NCBI RefSeq assembly: GCF_009498215.1
Contig: NZ_CP043499.1
Coordinates: 310,001-374,000, forward strand
Length of the DNA stretch: 64,000 nucleotides
Direction: 5' to 3'
DNA from: Rhizobium grahamii
Lineage (GTDB): Bacteria; Pseudomonadota; Alphaproteobacteria; Rhizobiales; Rhizobiaceae
Position numbers and translations under genes: made by a program. Positions 54,299-63,986 of this stretch are shown in pieces (position 1 is the first letter of the stretch; every line of letters starts with the position of its first letter). Under the pieces are notes generated by a model that did no database searches, was not told where the DNA came from, and saw nothing but the letters and a program-made list of their open reading frames with translations.

Positions 54299-54610
54299 TT
54301 ACTTGGCCATCGTCACGTTGCCCTGGAAGTCCAGAGAGACGCCGGCATCCTTGCCGTCTTTCTTAGCGGTCGCTCGCCAGACCCCCTGGTCATCGAGCTT
54401 CAGACCCATGACGTCGCTATAGCCGGCGTCTTCGATGCGTTCCTTGGCCTGGGCCTCTGTGAAGCTGTTCTTGCCTGCGACAGGAGCGCCCGGATTGTGT
54501 TCGGTGTTGACGGCCGGGGTCGTCTGCGACGTCGACGGGGTCTCGCTCTGCGCAAAGGCCGCGGATGCCGACAGAAACAGGCCGACGGAAACTGCGATGA
54601 TCGTTCTCAT
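54299..54610 (-). CDS. Exported PepSY-domain protein
   Basis: 103 residues. Signal peptide ending AFAQSE, Thr/Pro-rich linker, then NSFTEAQAKERIEDAGYSDVMGLKLDDQG and WRATAKKDGKDAGVSLDFQGNV, a PepSY-type domain (DxxGxWxaxxxxxGxxxxvxld). Periplasmic small protein; role unknown. GGAGACAC precedes the ATG, a clear ribosome binding site. Confidence 0.8.
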   Translation of the reverse strand: MRTIIAVSVGLFLSASAAFAQSETPSTSQTTPAVNTEHNPGAPVAGKNSFTEAQAKERIEDAGYSDVMGLKLDDQGVWRATAKKDGKDAGVSLDFQGNVTMAK

Positions 54611-54917
54611 TTAAGTGTCTCCTCTATTGCGAAAAGACAAACCTCGAAAAACGTAGTTTGTTCCGTCGGTTAGACATATTTTCGCAGGGCGGAATCGAGC
54701 CGTCTCACTCGCCTAAATCCTGAGGCGCCGACCCTGACGGCGGTGCGCTGATTGTCTCGAAAGGAGGTCGCAGCTATGTGCAAGTGACGTCTTTGGCTAG
54801 AAGGCTTATCCCGTTCGTGCAGGTTGATACCAGATGAAGTGTTAGCGGGCAGCCGAGGTGAGTCATTTTGCAACGCTAGATGTGTTAACACCTGTGCGAA
54901 CGGGATAAGCCATTTGG
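54611..54917. other. Intergenic region between the PepSY and mscS genes
   Basis: About 307 bases. Only a short minus-strand frame with no domain. Probably holds the promoter of the PepSY gene. Confidence 0.45.
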
Positions 54918-56218
54918 CTAGTCTGCCCTGATTGGTGGCGAAACTTGAACTGGTGATTTTACGTCGACTTCAAGGTGTGGGTAGGGGATCGAGATACCAG
55001 CGCCTTTAAACGCGTCCCATAGTGCCATGAGGACTTGGCCGCGAACATTCGTCAAACCGTTGCTCGGATCTGAGATCCAGAACCTCAGCTTGAAATCGAG
55101 CGACGAAGCGCCGAAGGCTGTCAACCAGCAGACCGGTTTGGCGAAGTCGTTCCTGACACGTGGAACGGACGATGCGGTCTCGATCGCCAGACGCACGACC
55201 TCATGTGGATCGCTGCCGTACGACGTACCTAACACGACGTCGATCCTGACCAGATCGCTGGAGAATGACCAGTTCACCACCTTCTGCGAGATGAAGTCCT
55301 CATTCGGAATGAGGTATTCCTTGCCATCGCGTGTGATCACCGAGACAAAGCGGGATCGCAGATCACGAATGGAGCCGAATGTGTCACCAAGGGTAATGGT
55401 GTCGCCGGGCTTGATGCTCTTGTCGAGCAGAATGATGATGCCGGAGATGAAGTTCGATACTACCTTCTGAAGCCCGAACCCGATACCTACGCCCACCGCG
55501 CCCGAGAACACCGTAAGCGCCGTGAGATCGACGCCAGTTGCTGTCAGAGCCAAACCCGCGGCGACGACGATTAGGGCGATCTTGATGAGCTTGCTGATAA
55601 GCACCTTGAAGGACGGAGACAGATCGCTTGAGCGCTGAATCCAATGCGATGCGATCTTGGCCGCAAAGCTTGCGATCCAGACCAGGACCGTAACGAGAGC
55701 TATCGCTTTCAGGATGATTAGTACGGAAAGACGGACCGCCCCGAGATTGATCGAGGCGCTGTCCAGGGCCGCAAAAATCGGGTCATCCAACCCAACTACA
55801 TAGAGCGCTATGTAAATCCATATCGCCATGGCAGCGACTTTCGCCAAGGTCCTGTTCCGGATGATCCTCGTCAGAACGGAGGCAGCCAGCCAAGCGGCGC
55901 TCAAAGTAAGCGTCGACGACACAAGCCATCGGTTCTGATCAGGAAAGTCGCGTTGAAGGACGGCAAGGGCGCCACCGAGCCATACAATCAAGAACAACCA
56001 TCGCAGCCGACGTAAAACGCGATTACCATCCGCAAAAGGTCGGGGTTGCCCCTTATCATTCGAGCTTTGCCTTCGAGTGAAGGCTCGACCCTTCGTGCGG
56101 CTAACGTTGACGCAGCAAAACCTAACGCGATGATAACGATCTGGATGGCAGTCCACTCGTTGAGCAGGACGGAATCGACCCAAGCCATAGCTCGAGCTAA
56201 CAAGATAGACAGATCCAT
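54918..56218 (-). CDS. MscS-family mechanosensitive channel (one-base frameshift)
   Basis: About 433 residues when joined. N-terminal frame from ATG 56218 (MDLSILLARAMAWVDSVLLN) ends early at IAFYVGCDG. The rest reads on from LRRLRWLFLIVWLGG. The plus-strand AAAA at 56014-56017 (TTTT on the coding strand) needs five bases to join AFLRRLRW. The pore region AVGVGIGFGLQKVVSNFISG and beta domain KPGDTITLGDTFGSI identify MscS; it opens under membrane tension and releases solutes after osmotic downshock. About five membrane helices, longer than E. coli MscS. Confidence 0.85.
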
Positions 56219-56424
56219 ATCTCAGTCCTCGGATGGTATCTCGGAGAACGGCCCCACACCGGTTTTGTTCAGGATTGTGAATGACGCGCGAAAGGCGGCC
56301 ATCTGGAAAGGGGTCGGCGTTCGACCCTGGAATTGCGTCCTCGCCAACTCAAGGGGGAACCGGAGCGTGCGTAAACCGTTTGACTGCGACAGAGCGTGGG
56401 GACATCAAGTTGACATCTGGTTTT

Positions 56425-58688
56425 ATGAGCTTCGGGAAGCGTTCACGTTTGGCGTGGCCGCTCGGTCTCTTGTGCGCCGCGGCATACTGGAGCGCGGCGG
56501 CAGCCGCTGATGGAAAGGCTGCTGGGCCATCCGAAGCCTTGTTTCTGGTTCAGATAATCATCCTCGTCATTGTCGGCAGACTGCTTGGAGAGGCAATGGT
56601 TCGCTCGGGTCAACCGTCAATCATGGGGCAGATCATCGGCGGAATTCTCCTTGGTCCGTCCGTGTTCGGACTGCTCGCGCCGGGGGCACAAGCGGCACTC
56701 TTTCCCGATGGTGACGCTCAGAAGGCGATGGCCGATGCCGTCGCCCAGCTTGGCATTCTATTTTTGCTACTGCTCGCCGGGATGGAGACCGATCTCGGCT
56801 TGGCGCTCAGGCTTCGCCGGGCCGCGGCGGGCGTCTCGCTCACGGGAATCATTTTGCCGTTCGCGTTAGGCTTTGCGCTCGGCGAGTTGGTGCCTGCCGC
56901 GCTGCTCCCTGATCCTGACGCACGGCTCGTGACGTCGCTCTTCCTTGGAACCGCGCTTTCCATCTCCTCGGTGAAAATTGTCGCGTCTGTCGTGCGCGAG
57001 ATGGATTTCATGCGCCGAAACGCCGGCCAACTGATCGTGGCATCCGCCATCATCGACGACACCGTCGGGTGGGTGATCATTGCCGTGACATTCAGCCTCG
57101 CGCAAAGCGGGCAGGTCGATCTGACGACTTTGGCCAAGAGCGTGATCGGCACGGTTGCATTCATGGCTTTGAGCTTCACGGTTGGCCGGCGCATCGTCTT
57201 TGAGGTCATCCGTTGGACGAATGACAAGTTCAAAAGCGATCTGCCGGTATTGAGCGCCATCATCGCGATCATGGGCGCGATGGCAATCATCACCAATGCA
57301 ATCGGCGTACACACCGTGCTCGGCGCCTTCGTCGCAGGCATTCTGGTCGGCCAGTCGCCTATTCTAACCAAGCAGATCGAAGGTCAGCTTAGAGGGCTGA
57401 CGACGGCGCTGTTCATGCCCGTCTTTTTCGGATTGACAGGCCTCAGCACGGATCTGAGCGTGCTTGGGAATCCATCGATCGCTCTCCTCGCAGTCGGCTT
57501 GATCGTCATTGCGAGCGTGGGGAAGTTTGCAGGCGCGTTCGCCGGTGCCAAATTCAGCGGCTTTAACAACGCAGAGGCCATCGCACTCGGATGCGGCATG
57601 AACGCGCGCGGGTCGACGGAGGTAATCGTCGCATCGATCGGCCTTTCGGTAGGCGTGTTGGACGAGCGACTGTTCTCTGTGATTGTTGCGATGGCCGTGG
57701 TTACCACCATGGCCATGCCCCGACACTCCGTTGGGCGTTAAAGCGGCTGCCGATGCGGGACGACGAGAAGAACCGTCTGGAGCTTGAAGCTTTCGAAGAC
57801 AGCAGCTTTCTTTCTGATTTCGAGCGTGTTCTGCTTGTGACCGATCAGTCATCGAGCAGCGATCTTGCTGCGCGCGTTGCTGGGCATTTTGCGGCTGTCA
57901 GAAATATGCCGGTCACAGTTCTCGCTGTTGACGCGCCGGATGGCCGGGTCCGCGCTGATGAGCAGACCGCGGAGGCTGACAAGCCCGCCCAGCGTGTTAG
58001 CGATCGTGTTAGAGAGATCGCAGACGGTGCTGTCGAGGCCGCTTCCAAAGAAGGATCTGAAGTCACATCCGACATCCACGTGTCAATCAGGGACAAGGAT
58101 GGCAAGTTGGAGGATGTCCTCGCAGACACGGCGGAAAAGGGCCACGATATGATGTTCGTGGGCGTCGAGCCTACGACTGCCGAAAAGGGCGGATACAGCG
58201 AAAATTTATCGACAATGATTGAAGCATTCGAAGGTACGACCGCCCTCGTCGCATCAAGAGGAAGGATTCCCTCCAGCGATACCCAACTGAGAATTCTGGT
58301 TCCTGTCAGCGGGACGAAGCGCTCGATGAAGTCTGCGGAATTTGCGTGCGTCATAGCAAAGGCGAGCGGCGCCGCGATATCTGCGGTTTATTTTCAGGAG
58401 CCAGGGCAAGCCGTATCGTTGTCCAGAGTCAGCGACACCGGCAATGTCCACCGCGCTGCCTTCCACCGTATCGATCAGATTGCTGGCTTCTACGGTGTCG
58501 AGGTCGAGAAAGTGGTGTCTCAGGGCCCGTCGCCCGAGCTGGCGATCCTCACCCATGCGAGAAAAGGTAAGTTCAACCTGATCATCCTGGGCGTGAGCAG
58601 ACGTACAGGTACAATCCTCTCCTATGGAACAATTGCAGATACCTTGCTTGAGACCGCCGATAGATCTTTTGTTTTCATCGAGACTTGA
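56425..58688 (+). CDS. KefB-type cation:proton antiporter fused to UspA domains (one-base frameshift)
   Basis: About 754 residues when joined. N-terminal CPA2 antiporter with signal-like first helix and 12-13 helices (GQIIGGILLGPSVFGLLAPG, IDDTVGWVIIAV, GCGMNARGSTEVIVASIGL). The frame breaks at CCCC 57718-57721, which needs five C to read MPPTLRWALKRLPMR. The cytoplasmic part has two UspA-like domains (RVLLVTDQSSSSDLAARVAG and LVPVSGTKRSMKSAEFACV) rather than the RCK domain of KefB. Likely exports K+ or Na+ in exchange for H+ with nucleotide sensing. ATG 56425 is chosen because a signal-like helix starts there; an upstream ATG at 56281 is possible. Confidence 0.82.
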
Positions 58689-58952
58689 GGGTGCAGCATG
58701 GCATCTGGTTCATCTCTGATTGCTCGAATGAAGCGGTTATGTTGGGCGATGATGGGACATTCTGATAAGACATTCTGATAAGACCATACTGCTCATCTTG
58801 AATCGAGCCTCGCTTTCTCGGTGTCTCCGCCGCGAGGCCACGCAAAACCTAGCTGGGACGAGCGTCCTCCCGGCGTCTCTCCGTAAGCTTTGGAGGTCCC
58901 TCGGAAGTTTCCTTTGGCTCCGATGTCGATCACGGGATCAAACGTCAGCTAC
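58689..58952. repeat. Short intergenic region with a 13-bp tandem repeat
   Basis: The kefB-like and gcd genes converge here. GACATTCTGATAA is repeated directly at 58756-58768 and 58769-58781. No clear terminator was seen. Confidence 0.5.
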
Positions 58953-61388
58953 TCATCCCGGCAACGCATAGGCGATGACATAGTCTCCTGGGGGCGTTTC
59001 CATGAAGTGATGGCCTCCGGCAGTGATGACGAGGTACTCACGCCCCTTGTAACCGTAAATCATTGGATTTGCCTGGCCGCCCGCGGGCAAGACCGCAGTC
59101 CATACAGTTTTACCCGAGCGGTTGTCGATCGCCCGGATAAGGCCGTCCGTAGCGGCGGCAATGAAGGTTAGGCCGGACGCCGTGACAACCGATCCGCCAT
59201 TGTTGGGCGTACCGATAGTGAAGTTGAGCCCGGTTGGTACGCCGAACGGTCCATTGTTTCTCGCCGTGCCGAGCGGACGATCCCAGAGTGTCTTGCCGGT
59301 CTTGATGTCGATGGCCCGGATGCCGCCATATGGAGGCTCCTTGCACAGAAGCCCAGTAAATGGCAGCCGCCAGCCAGCGTTGACCTGAACCGCGTACGGT
59401 ACACCGGTTTGCGGATCGCCAGCACCCTCTGCCTTTGCAGGGGCGTTGGGGTCAAGCTCGTCACGCGGAACCCAACCCTTGGCATCTGCCTCGCTGCGAG
59501 GAACGAGGATATTGTAGTTCGGCATATCATTGTAATTAGCGACGATGATGCCGCGAGAAGGATCGATCGCAACGCTACCCCAGTCCGAGCCGCCGTTGTA
59601 ACCAGGATATTCGATAGAGTGCAGGCTTGCTTCCGGTGGCGTGTACTGTCCCTTGTAGCTTGCTTGGGCAAACTCAGCGCGGCAGACGATCTGGTCAAAT
59701 GGGGTCATGCCCCACATGTCGGCCGGAGTTAGGTCGGGCTTGCTCAGGTGGTTGAACAGCGAGTAGGGCTGGGTCTTCGAGCGCTGGTCGGGCTCGACGC
59801 CACCGCCTGGCACCGGGCGTTCCTCGACGCCAAACAGCGGCTTTCCTGTTCGGCGGTCGAGAATATAAGTCTCGCCCTGTTTTGTCGGGAAGACGATCGC
59901 CGGCGTTGCGCCCTGGGGACCGGGGAAGCTGATAAGGCTCGGCTGGGCGCCCGGATCATAGTCCCACACGTCGTTATGCACGTTCTGGAATTTCCAAATC
60001 GGCAAACCTGTATCAACGTTGAGTGCGGTAAGTGTCGTGCCATATTCCCGTTCGTCCGGTGAGCGCTGGCTGCTGTAATAATCGCCTGAAGGATTGCCGA
60101 CGGGGAGGTAGACCATGCCGAGCTTGTCGTCGCCAGTGAAATTCGTCCACACGTCCGGCGAGCCGGAGGTGTATGATTGATCGCCGGTGAGTGGCTTTGA
60201 TGTGGTGGGATGAGCTGGATCCCAAGCCCACTTCAGTTCGCCCGTCCGGGCGTCGAATGCCTTGATCACTCCCGAGGGACCATATGCCCGCTGGCCGTCG
60301 AGGACCTCGTGACCGACAACGATCGTGCCGCGTACAACCACCGGAGCGGAGGTGATGGCGACGTAACCTGGCCAATCAGGACCAATATGGTCTTCAATGC
60401 TGACTGCACCCGCGTGACCGAAACCTGAACAGGCTTTGCCCGTGCTCGCATCGACGGCGACGACCCTTCCGTCCAATGTTCCTTCAATTATGCGCTTCGC
60501 ACAATCACCAACCGGGCTGATAGGTGGCGATGATGGGGTACCCTGGTTGTCGGAATTTGTCCTCTCATCGAAATAGACGAGTCCCCGGCAGGCGGCTGTG
60601 TAGGGGATAGCTTTGTCGGGAACATGAGGATCATAGCGCCAGCGTTCTTTTCCGTCGCCAGCATCGAGTGCGATTATCACATTATGAGGAGTGCAGGTGT
60701 AAACCGTGTCGCCGATCTTGATCGGCGTGTTCTCAAGACCATAGCCCTTCTTGGGTGTATCGCCGGTCTCGTAAGTCCAGGCGACCTTTAGCTGCGATAC
60801 ATTTTCCGGGGTGATCTCGGAAAGCGGCGAAAAACGCTGTGCGGCGAGGGAACGGCCATATGCGTACCAGTCATCGTCATCCGGTTTGGACACTTGGCCA
60901 TCGCCGGTATTGGCCGCGTAACTATCTTTTCCAGGGTTTGGCACCTCTCCATCATGGTGATATCCATGCGGCGCAAAGGCCAGCCCCGCGCCTGCGCAGA
61001 TGATCACGGCCAAGAGTGTGGCCAGGCTATAGGAGATTGTCCTGGAGAAGTTCAGACGCGGCATCAGCAGAGCAAGTACGAAGCCGGCGATCAGGACGAC
61101 GTCAAAACGCGGGATCCAGCCCCAATAGTCGAGGCCTGATTCAGACGCAGTCCAAATTACGGTGCCAACAAAGACGAGCGCGTAAACATAAACCGCGGAC
61201 CGCCTTCTGAGTATCCATAATATCCCTGAAAGGAAAAGGCCGATCCCTGCCATTGCGTAGTACCAGTTTCCGCCAACGGAGATCAGCCATGCCCCTTCAC
61301 CGGCGAGGACGAGGCCGACAAGTGCCAGCAAAGTTCCGAAAAACAGCAGCAGCCAATCGCGCTTCAGGTCCGGCGAGCTATGAGCCAT
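58953..61388 (-). CDS. gcd: Membrane-bound PQQ-dependent glucose dehydrogenase
   Basis: 811 residues from ATG 61388 with AAGGA 7 bases upstream; a 846-residue frame starting upstream lacks a site. Five N-terminal membrane helices (residues 1-135) anchor a PQQ beta-propeller with repeated W motifs: DDWYAYGRSLAAQRFSPLSE, QLKVAWTYETGD, DRRTGKPLFGVEERPVPGGG, IRAIDNRSGKTVW. Oxidises aldoses to lactones on the periplasmic side and passes electrons to ubiquinone. No pqq biosynthesis genes are in the window. Confidence 0.95.
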   Translation of the reverse strand: MAHSSPDLKRDWLLLFFGTLLALVGLVLAGEGAWLISVGGNWYYAMAGIGLFLSGILWILRRRSAVYVYALVFVGTVIWTASESGLDYWGWIPRFDVVLIAGFVLALLMPRLNFSRTISYSLATLLAVIICAGAGLAFAPHGYHHDGEVPNPGKDSYAANTGDGQVSKPDDDDWYAYGRSLAAQRFSPLSEITPENVSQLKVAWTYETGDTPKKGYGLENTPIKIGDTVYTCTPHNVIIALDAGDGKERWRYDPHVPDKAIPYTAACRGLVYFDERTNSDNQGTPSSPPISPVGDCAKRIIEGTLDGRVVAVDASTGKACSGFGHAGAVSIEDHIGPDWPGYVAITSAPVVVRGTIVVGHEVLDGQRAYGPSGVIKAFDARTGELKWAWDPAHPTTSKPLTGDQSYTSGSPDVWTNFTGDDKLGMVYLPVGNPSGDYYSSQRSPDEREYGTTLTALNVDTGLPIWKFQNVHNDVWDYDPGAQPSLISFPGPQGATPAIVFPTKQGETYILDRRTGKPLFGVEERPVPGGGVEPDQRSKTQPYSLFNHLSKPDLTPADMWGMTPFDQIVCRAEFAQASYKGQYTPPEASLHSIEYPGYNGGSDWGSVAIDPSRGIIVANYNDMPNYNILVPRSEADAKGWVPRDELDPNAPAKAEGAGDPQTGVPYAVQVNAGWRLPFTGLLCKEPPYGGIRAIDIKTGKTLWDRPLGTARNNGPFGVPTGLNFTIGTPNNGGSVVTASGLTFIAAATDGLIRAIDNRSGKTVWTAVLPAGGQANPMIYGYKGREYLVITAGGHHFMETPPGDYVIAYALPG

Positions 61389-61591
61389 CGTATGGTCCTT
61401 CGTACAAAGGCGGGGCGACTTCGACCGTGACAGACGGTGACGAAGAAATATCACTATGTGACATATCGCGACTCCCAACGATGGCAAGTTCACCAGGCCT
61501 AAAATGCCGGCCTGGCAACGTTCTCTCGCTTTTTTTGAATTCTGGCTGACTGGACGCCGACAAAACCCTTGAAACGACGAAGTTTGAATTT

Positions 61592-61612
61592 TATATCATG
61601 CCGTGATGTATA
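61592..61612. promoter_or_regulatory. ATCA-N5-TGAT operator-like motif, copy 1
   Basis: TATATCATGCCGTGATGTATA. The core ATCA-N5-TGAT recurs at 63721-63739 and, cut by the window end, at 63987-64000. It lies 22 bases before the DUF6522-like start and 204 bases upstream of gcd on the other strand. Confidence 0.6.
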
Positions 61613-61634
61613 TTTGGGTGACACTTTCCAGCTC

Positions 61635-61943
61635 ATGCCAATCATGCCGGGTCGAAAAGTGAGCTGCCTTCCTGACGCTGTTTTGGCCGAGAAACTTGGT
61701 TTGTCTATGCGGGAGTTCCAGCGCTACCGGGCGCAGGGGCTGGTCTCCGTCAGCATCGAAGACAACCAAGGCAGCTCTCGCGTCACCTGTGGTCTCGGCA
61801 ACAGAGTGTGGGAGGGGACTGTGGAACGTGGGGTGCTCATCGCCGAGGAGGTTCGCTATTTGAGAGGCGTAAAGGCTCAAAGCGGGTCGCAAGGTTCTGG
61901 AGACAACATCAGACACTCGAAAAAAGGAAACAACCGCACATGA
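61635..61943 (+). CDS. DUF6522-like protein
   Basis: 102 residues from ATG 61635; a longer frame begins inside the upstream operator motif. LPDAVLAEKLGLSMREFQRYRAQG then SRVTCGLGNRVWEG, the helix then beta-strand layout of the DUF6522 family. The stop overlaps the ATG of the next gene (ATGA). Function unknown; family members often lie next to copper, nitrogen-oxide or cytochrome genes in rhizobia. Confidence 0.55.
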   Translation: MPIMPGRKVSCLPDAVLAEKLGLSMREFQRYRAQGLVSVSIEDNQGSSRVTCGLGNRVWEGTVERGVLIAEEVRYLRGVKAQSGSQGSGDNIRHSKKGNNRT

Positions 61944-62432
61944 ATAAGCGAGCTTTCGCCGTCCCTCTCATCTTTCTGGCTAGCGTCACGTCGGCAGCGG
62001 CGGCCCCGAGAGTGGCGACCAGCGGAGACTGGGGCGTCTATTCATACCAACGAGACGGGAAGGCAGTATGTTACGCGCTGTCAGTACCCAGGGATGCCGA
62101 ACCCGCAGGGGTCGATCACGGCAGGAACTACTTTCTGATCGCGCCGGCTCAGGGTGCCGATCGAAAAGAGCCAGAAGTCATCGCTGGATATCCATTGAAG
62201 GCCGGATCGATGATCGAGGTATCCATAGGTCAGAAGACGTTCCGCATGTTCACGAAGGACAACACGGGCTGGGTCAACAACACGGTCCCGCGCTCCGGAG
62301 CTGATGCAAGCCTTGCGATCGGGGCGAACCATGGTTCTGCAGGCGGTCTCGGCGCGGGGAACCCACACGCGCTATAGCTATTCACTCGACGGAATTTCGA
62401 AGGCTTTGGATCGCGTGTCGAACTGCAAGTGA
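61940..62432 (+). CDS. IalB-like exported protein (frameshift near the C-terminus)
   Basis: About 163 residues when joined. Signal peptide ending SAAAAPRVA, then GDWGVYSYQRDGKAVCYALS, the WxVxxxxx-C motif of invasion-associated protein B family members, and GWVNNT. After about 62303 the frame shifts by one base: the conserved TMVLQAVSARGTHTRYSYSL and DGISKALDRVSNC lie in another frame ending TGA 62430-62432. The breaking base is not in a long homopolymer, so this may be a real lesion. Unknown role in non-pathogens. Confidence 0.65.
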
Positions 62433-62445
62433 TTTTGCTTCGGCG

Positions 62446-62685
62446 CTACTCGATACCAAAGGCGGCGTCGGCTTCGGGAGTGGCGACCTCATGCCGGCGA
62501 TGAGCGGCGGTGCGTCCACGTCCTGCGAGCAGCAGATCGAGTTCAGCTTTTGAATTTCCAAAACGCTCGATAAGCCTGCAAGCTTCGTGCCTGCTAACGC
62601 CGTACTGGCGGCGCAGGGAAAGGACGTCGTGCTGCATTTCCTGATCACTGTGGGAGGAGCCTGTAGCGTCGAGGTTCTCAATCAT
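62446..62685 (-). CDS. DUF3606-like small protein
   Basis: 79 residues. SLRRQYGVSRHEACRLIERFGNSKAELDLLLAGR has the helix-turn-helix outline of the DUF3606 family. The start overlaps the stop of the preceding glutaredoxin-MauE gene (ATGA), supporting a real operon member. No function known. Confidence 0.6.
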   Translation of the reverse strand: MIENLDATGSSHSDQEMQHDVLSLRRQYGVSRHEACRLIERFGNSKAELDLLLAGRGRTAAHRRHEVATPEADAAFGIE

Positions 62686-63437
62686 GTCAAAGCTGCCTTT
62701 ACGATCATCCAGACGGCCATCGCGACCATCATCAGGTTTTCTGTCAGTGATATGAAGCCCAGCGGAACGTTGCTGTCACCGCCGACGCAGGCGCATTTGA
62801 GCTCGCGCTTTTCGACATAGACCGCCTTGAACACGGACCAGGCGCCGATTGTGCCGATGATCAGGGCAACCGGAGAAGCAATGAGGCCGAGCACTCCTCC
62901 CGCAATCATCAGAACGCCGGCGAACGCTTCCGCAAATGGATAAAGATAGGCGTAACGAACCCAACGGCGTGCCAGCAGGTCGTAGCCCAGGAACATGTTC
63001 GAGAAGCTTTCGAGATCGCGCAGCTTCAGGATCGCCAGAACGCACATGCTGAGTGCGATGAACCACTCGACCGTTCGGATAGTGGCCGGCGTGCCCGACG
63101 CATAGCCGGCAGCCAAAGCCATCAGAGCTGTCATCGCAAAGACGGCAGCAACAGGCGTGTAGGAAACGGCGTTTGGATCCTTGACCGGTTTGCCAAAGAA
63201 CCGTCTGAGGTCGTCGTTTCCTCCGATGCGCCTGCCGTCGATGAAGGTTTGCGGAGTCGCCTCGACACCGTTGTCTTTCTGAAAGCGGTCTGTCACGTCG
63301 CGCGTCGTCAGCCAGTGGTCTTCGACGTCGTATCCCTCACGCGTCAGAAGATCGACGGATTTCAGGCCGAAGGGACAGATATGGTCTTTCATGACCATAC
63401 GATAGATGATCGCCTTTCTGGGCGCCCTCATCAGCAT
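62682..63437 (-). CDS. Glutaredoxin fused to a MauE/DoxX-like membrane domain
   Basis: 251 residues. N-terminal 85 form a glutaredoxin fold (KDHICPFGLKSVDLLTREGY, ATPQTFIDGRRIGGNDDL) where the active site reads CPFG, one Cys only. Four membrane helices follow, with LGYDLLARRWVRYAYLYPFAEAFAG and a late CAC pair (RELKCACVGGDSNVP), a MauE layout. Likely moves reducing power or thiol exchange across the inner membrane. ATG 63437 overlaps the upstream stop (TGATG). Confidence 0.82.
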   Translation of the reverse strand: MLMRAPRKAIIYRMVMKDHICPFGLKSVDLLTREGYDVEDHWLTTRDVTDRFQKDNGVEATPQTFIDGRRIGGNDDLRRFFGKPVKDPNAVSYTPVAAVFAMTALMALAAGYASGTPATIRTVEWFIALSMCVLAILKLRDLESFSNMFLGYDLLARRWVRYAYLYPFAEAFAGVLMIAGGVLGLIASPVALIIGTIGAWSVFKAVYVEKRELKCACVGGDSNVPLGFISLTENLMMVAMAVWMIVKAALT

Positions 63438-63655
63438 CACGGCATTCCCGGTTCTGGTGCGGAGGCTCGCCGAAGGTCAGCGTCCTCGTATGCCCATTGG
63501 GCAAACTCGGCAAGCCCCTCGGACCTGGTGATCAGAATGCCGAAAACGCGCTGGCTATAGGAGACAACGCCGCGATCGACCAACGTCACTATTCTCTGCC
63601 GCGATCCACCGCGCGACACGTAGGCATGATCTCGCTTGATGAGTGAAGCCTGCAT
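63437..63655 (-). CDS. Small hypothetical protein heading the glutaredoxin-MauE operon
   Basis: 72 residues from ATG 63655, which has GGGAG 7 bases upstream. RDHAYVSRGGSRQRIVTLVDRG and LAEFAQWAYED are well-formed but no family was recognised. Overlaps the glutaredoxin-MauE start. Operator-like motif 66 bases upstream. Confidence 0.55.
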   Translation of the reverse strand: MQASLIKRDHAYVSRGGSRQRIVTLVDRGVVSYSQRVFGILITRSEGLAEFAQWAYEDADLRRASAPEPGMP

Positions 63656-63720
63656 CTCCGTACTCCCGTTCTGCAAGGGATAATGGAAACGAGGCGCTGC
63701 AGTTCCGTCGCCGTGAAAAA

Positions 63721-63739
63721 TATATCATGGCGTGATGGG
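63721..63739. promoter_or_regulatory. ATCA-N5-TGAT operator-like motif, copy 2
   Basis: TATATCATGGCGTGATGGG, sharing TATATCATG-N-CGTGATG with copy 1. It lies 66 bases before the small hypothetical gene on the minus strand. Confidence 0.6.
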
Positions 63740-63748
63740 TTTGGCTGC

Positions 63749-63835
63749 TTAGAGATAGAAGAGAATAAAGACCGATCCGCTGGAAATTCCAGCGCACAAG
63801 ACGGCGGCACCCGCCAGAAAGAGCTTCAAATCCAT
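63749..63835 (-). CDS. 28-residue hydrophobic peptide, weak support
   Basis: MDLKLFLAGAAVLCAGISSG followed by SVFILFYL, essentially one membrane helix. GAGG lies 7 bases before the ATG. Sequence upstream to 63973 holds an interrupted signal-peptide-like frame that was not resolved. Confidence 0.3.
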   Translation of the reverse strand: MDLKLFLAGAAVLCAGISSGSVFILFYL

Positions 63836-63986
63836 TTTGTCAGCCTCAATCGACGGACTGGTCGGTCGCGACTTGCGAGACCATATCCGGCAGCTCTCCG
63901 GGGATTGCAGCGATAGCGAACATGACGGCCACGTAGGTTGCAAGACTGCTGAAAGGAATGCTGTTTTCGTCACCGCCTCATCCTTT

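Noticed and set aside
58756..58781. 13-bp tandem repeat as a regulatory element
   Set aside because: It lies between converging genes with only two copies; most likely a simple local duplication.
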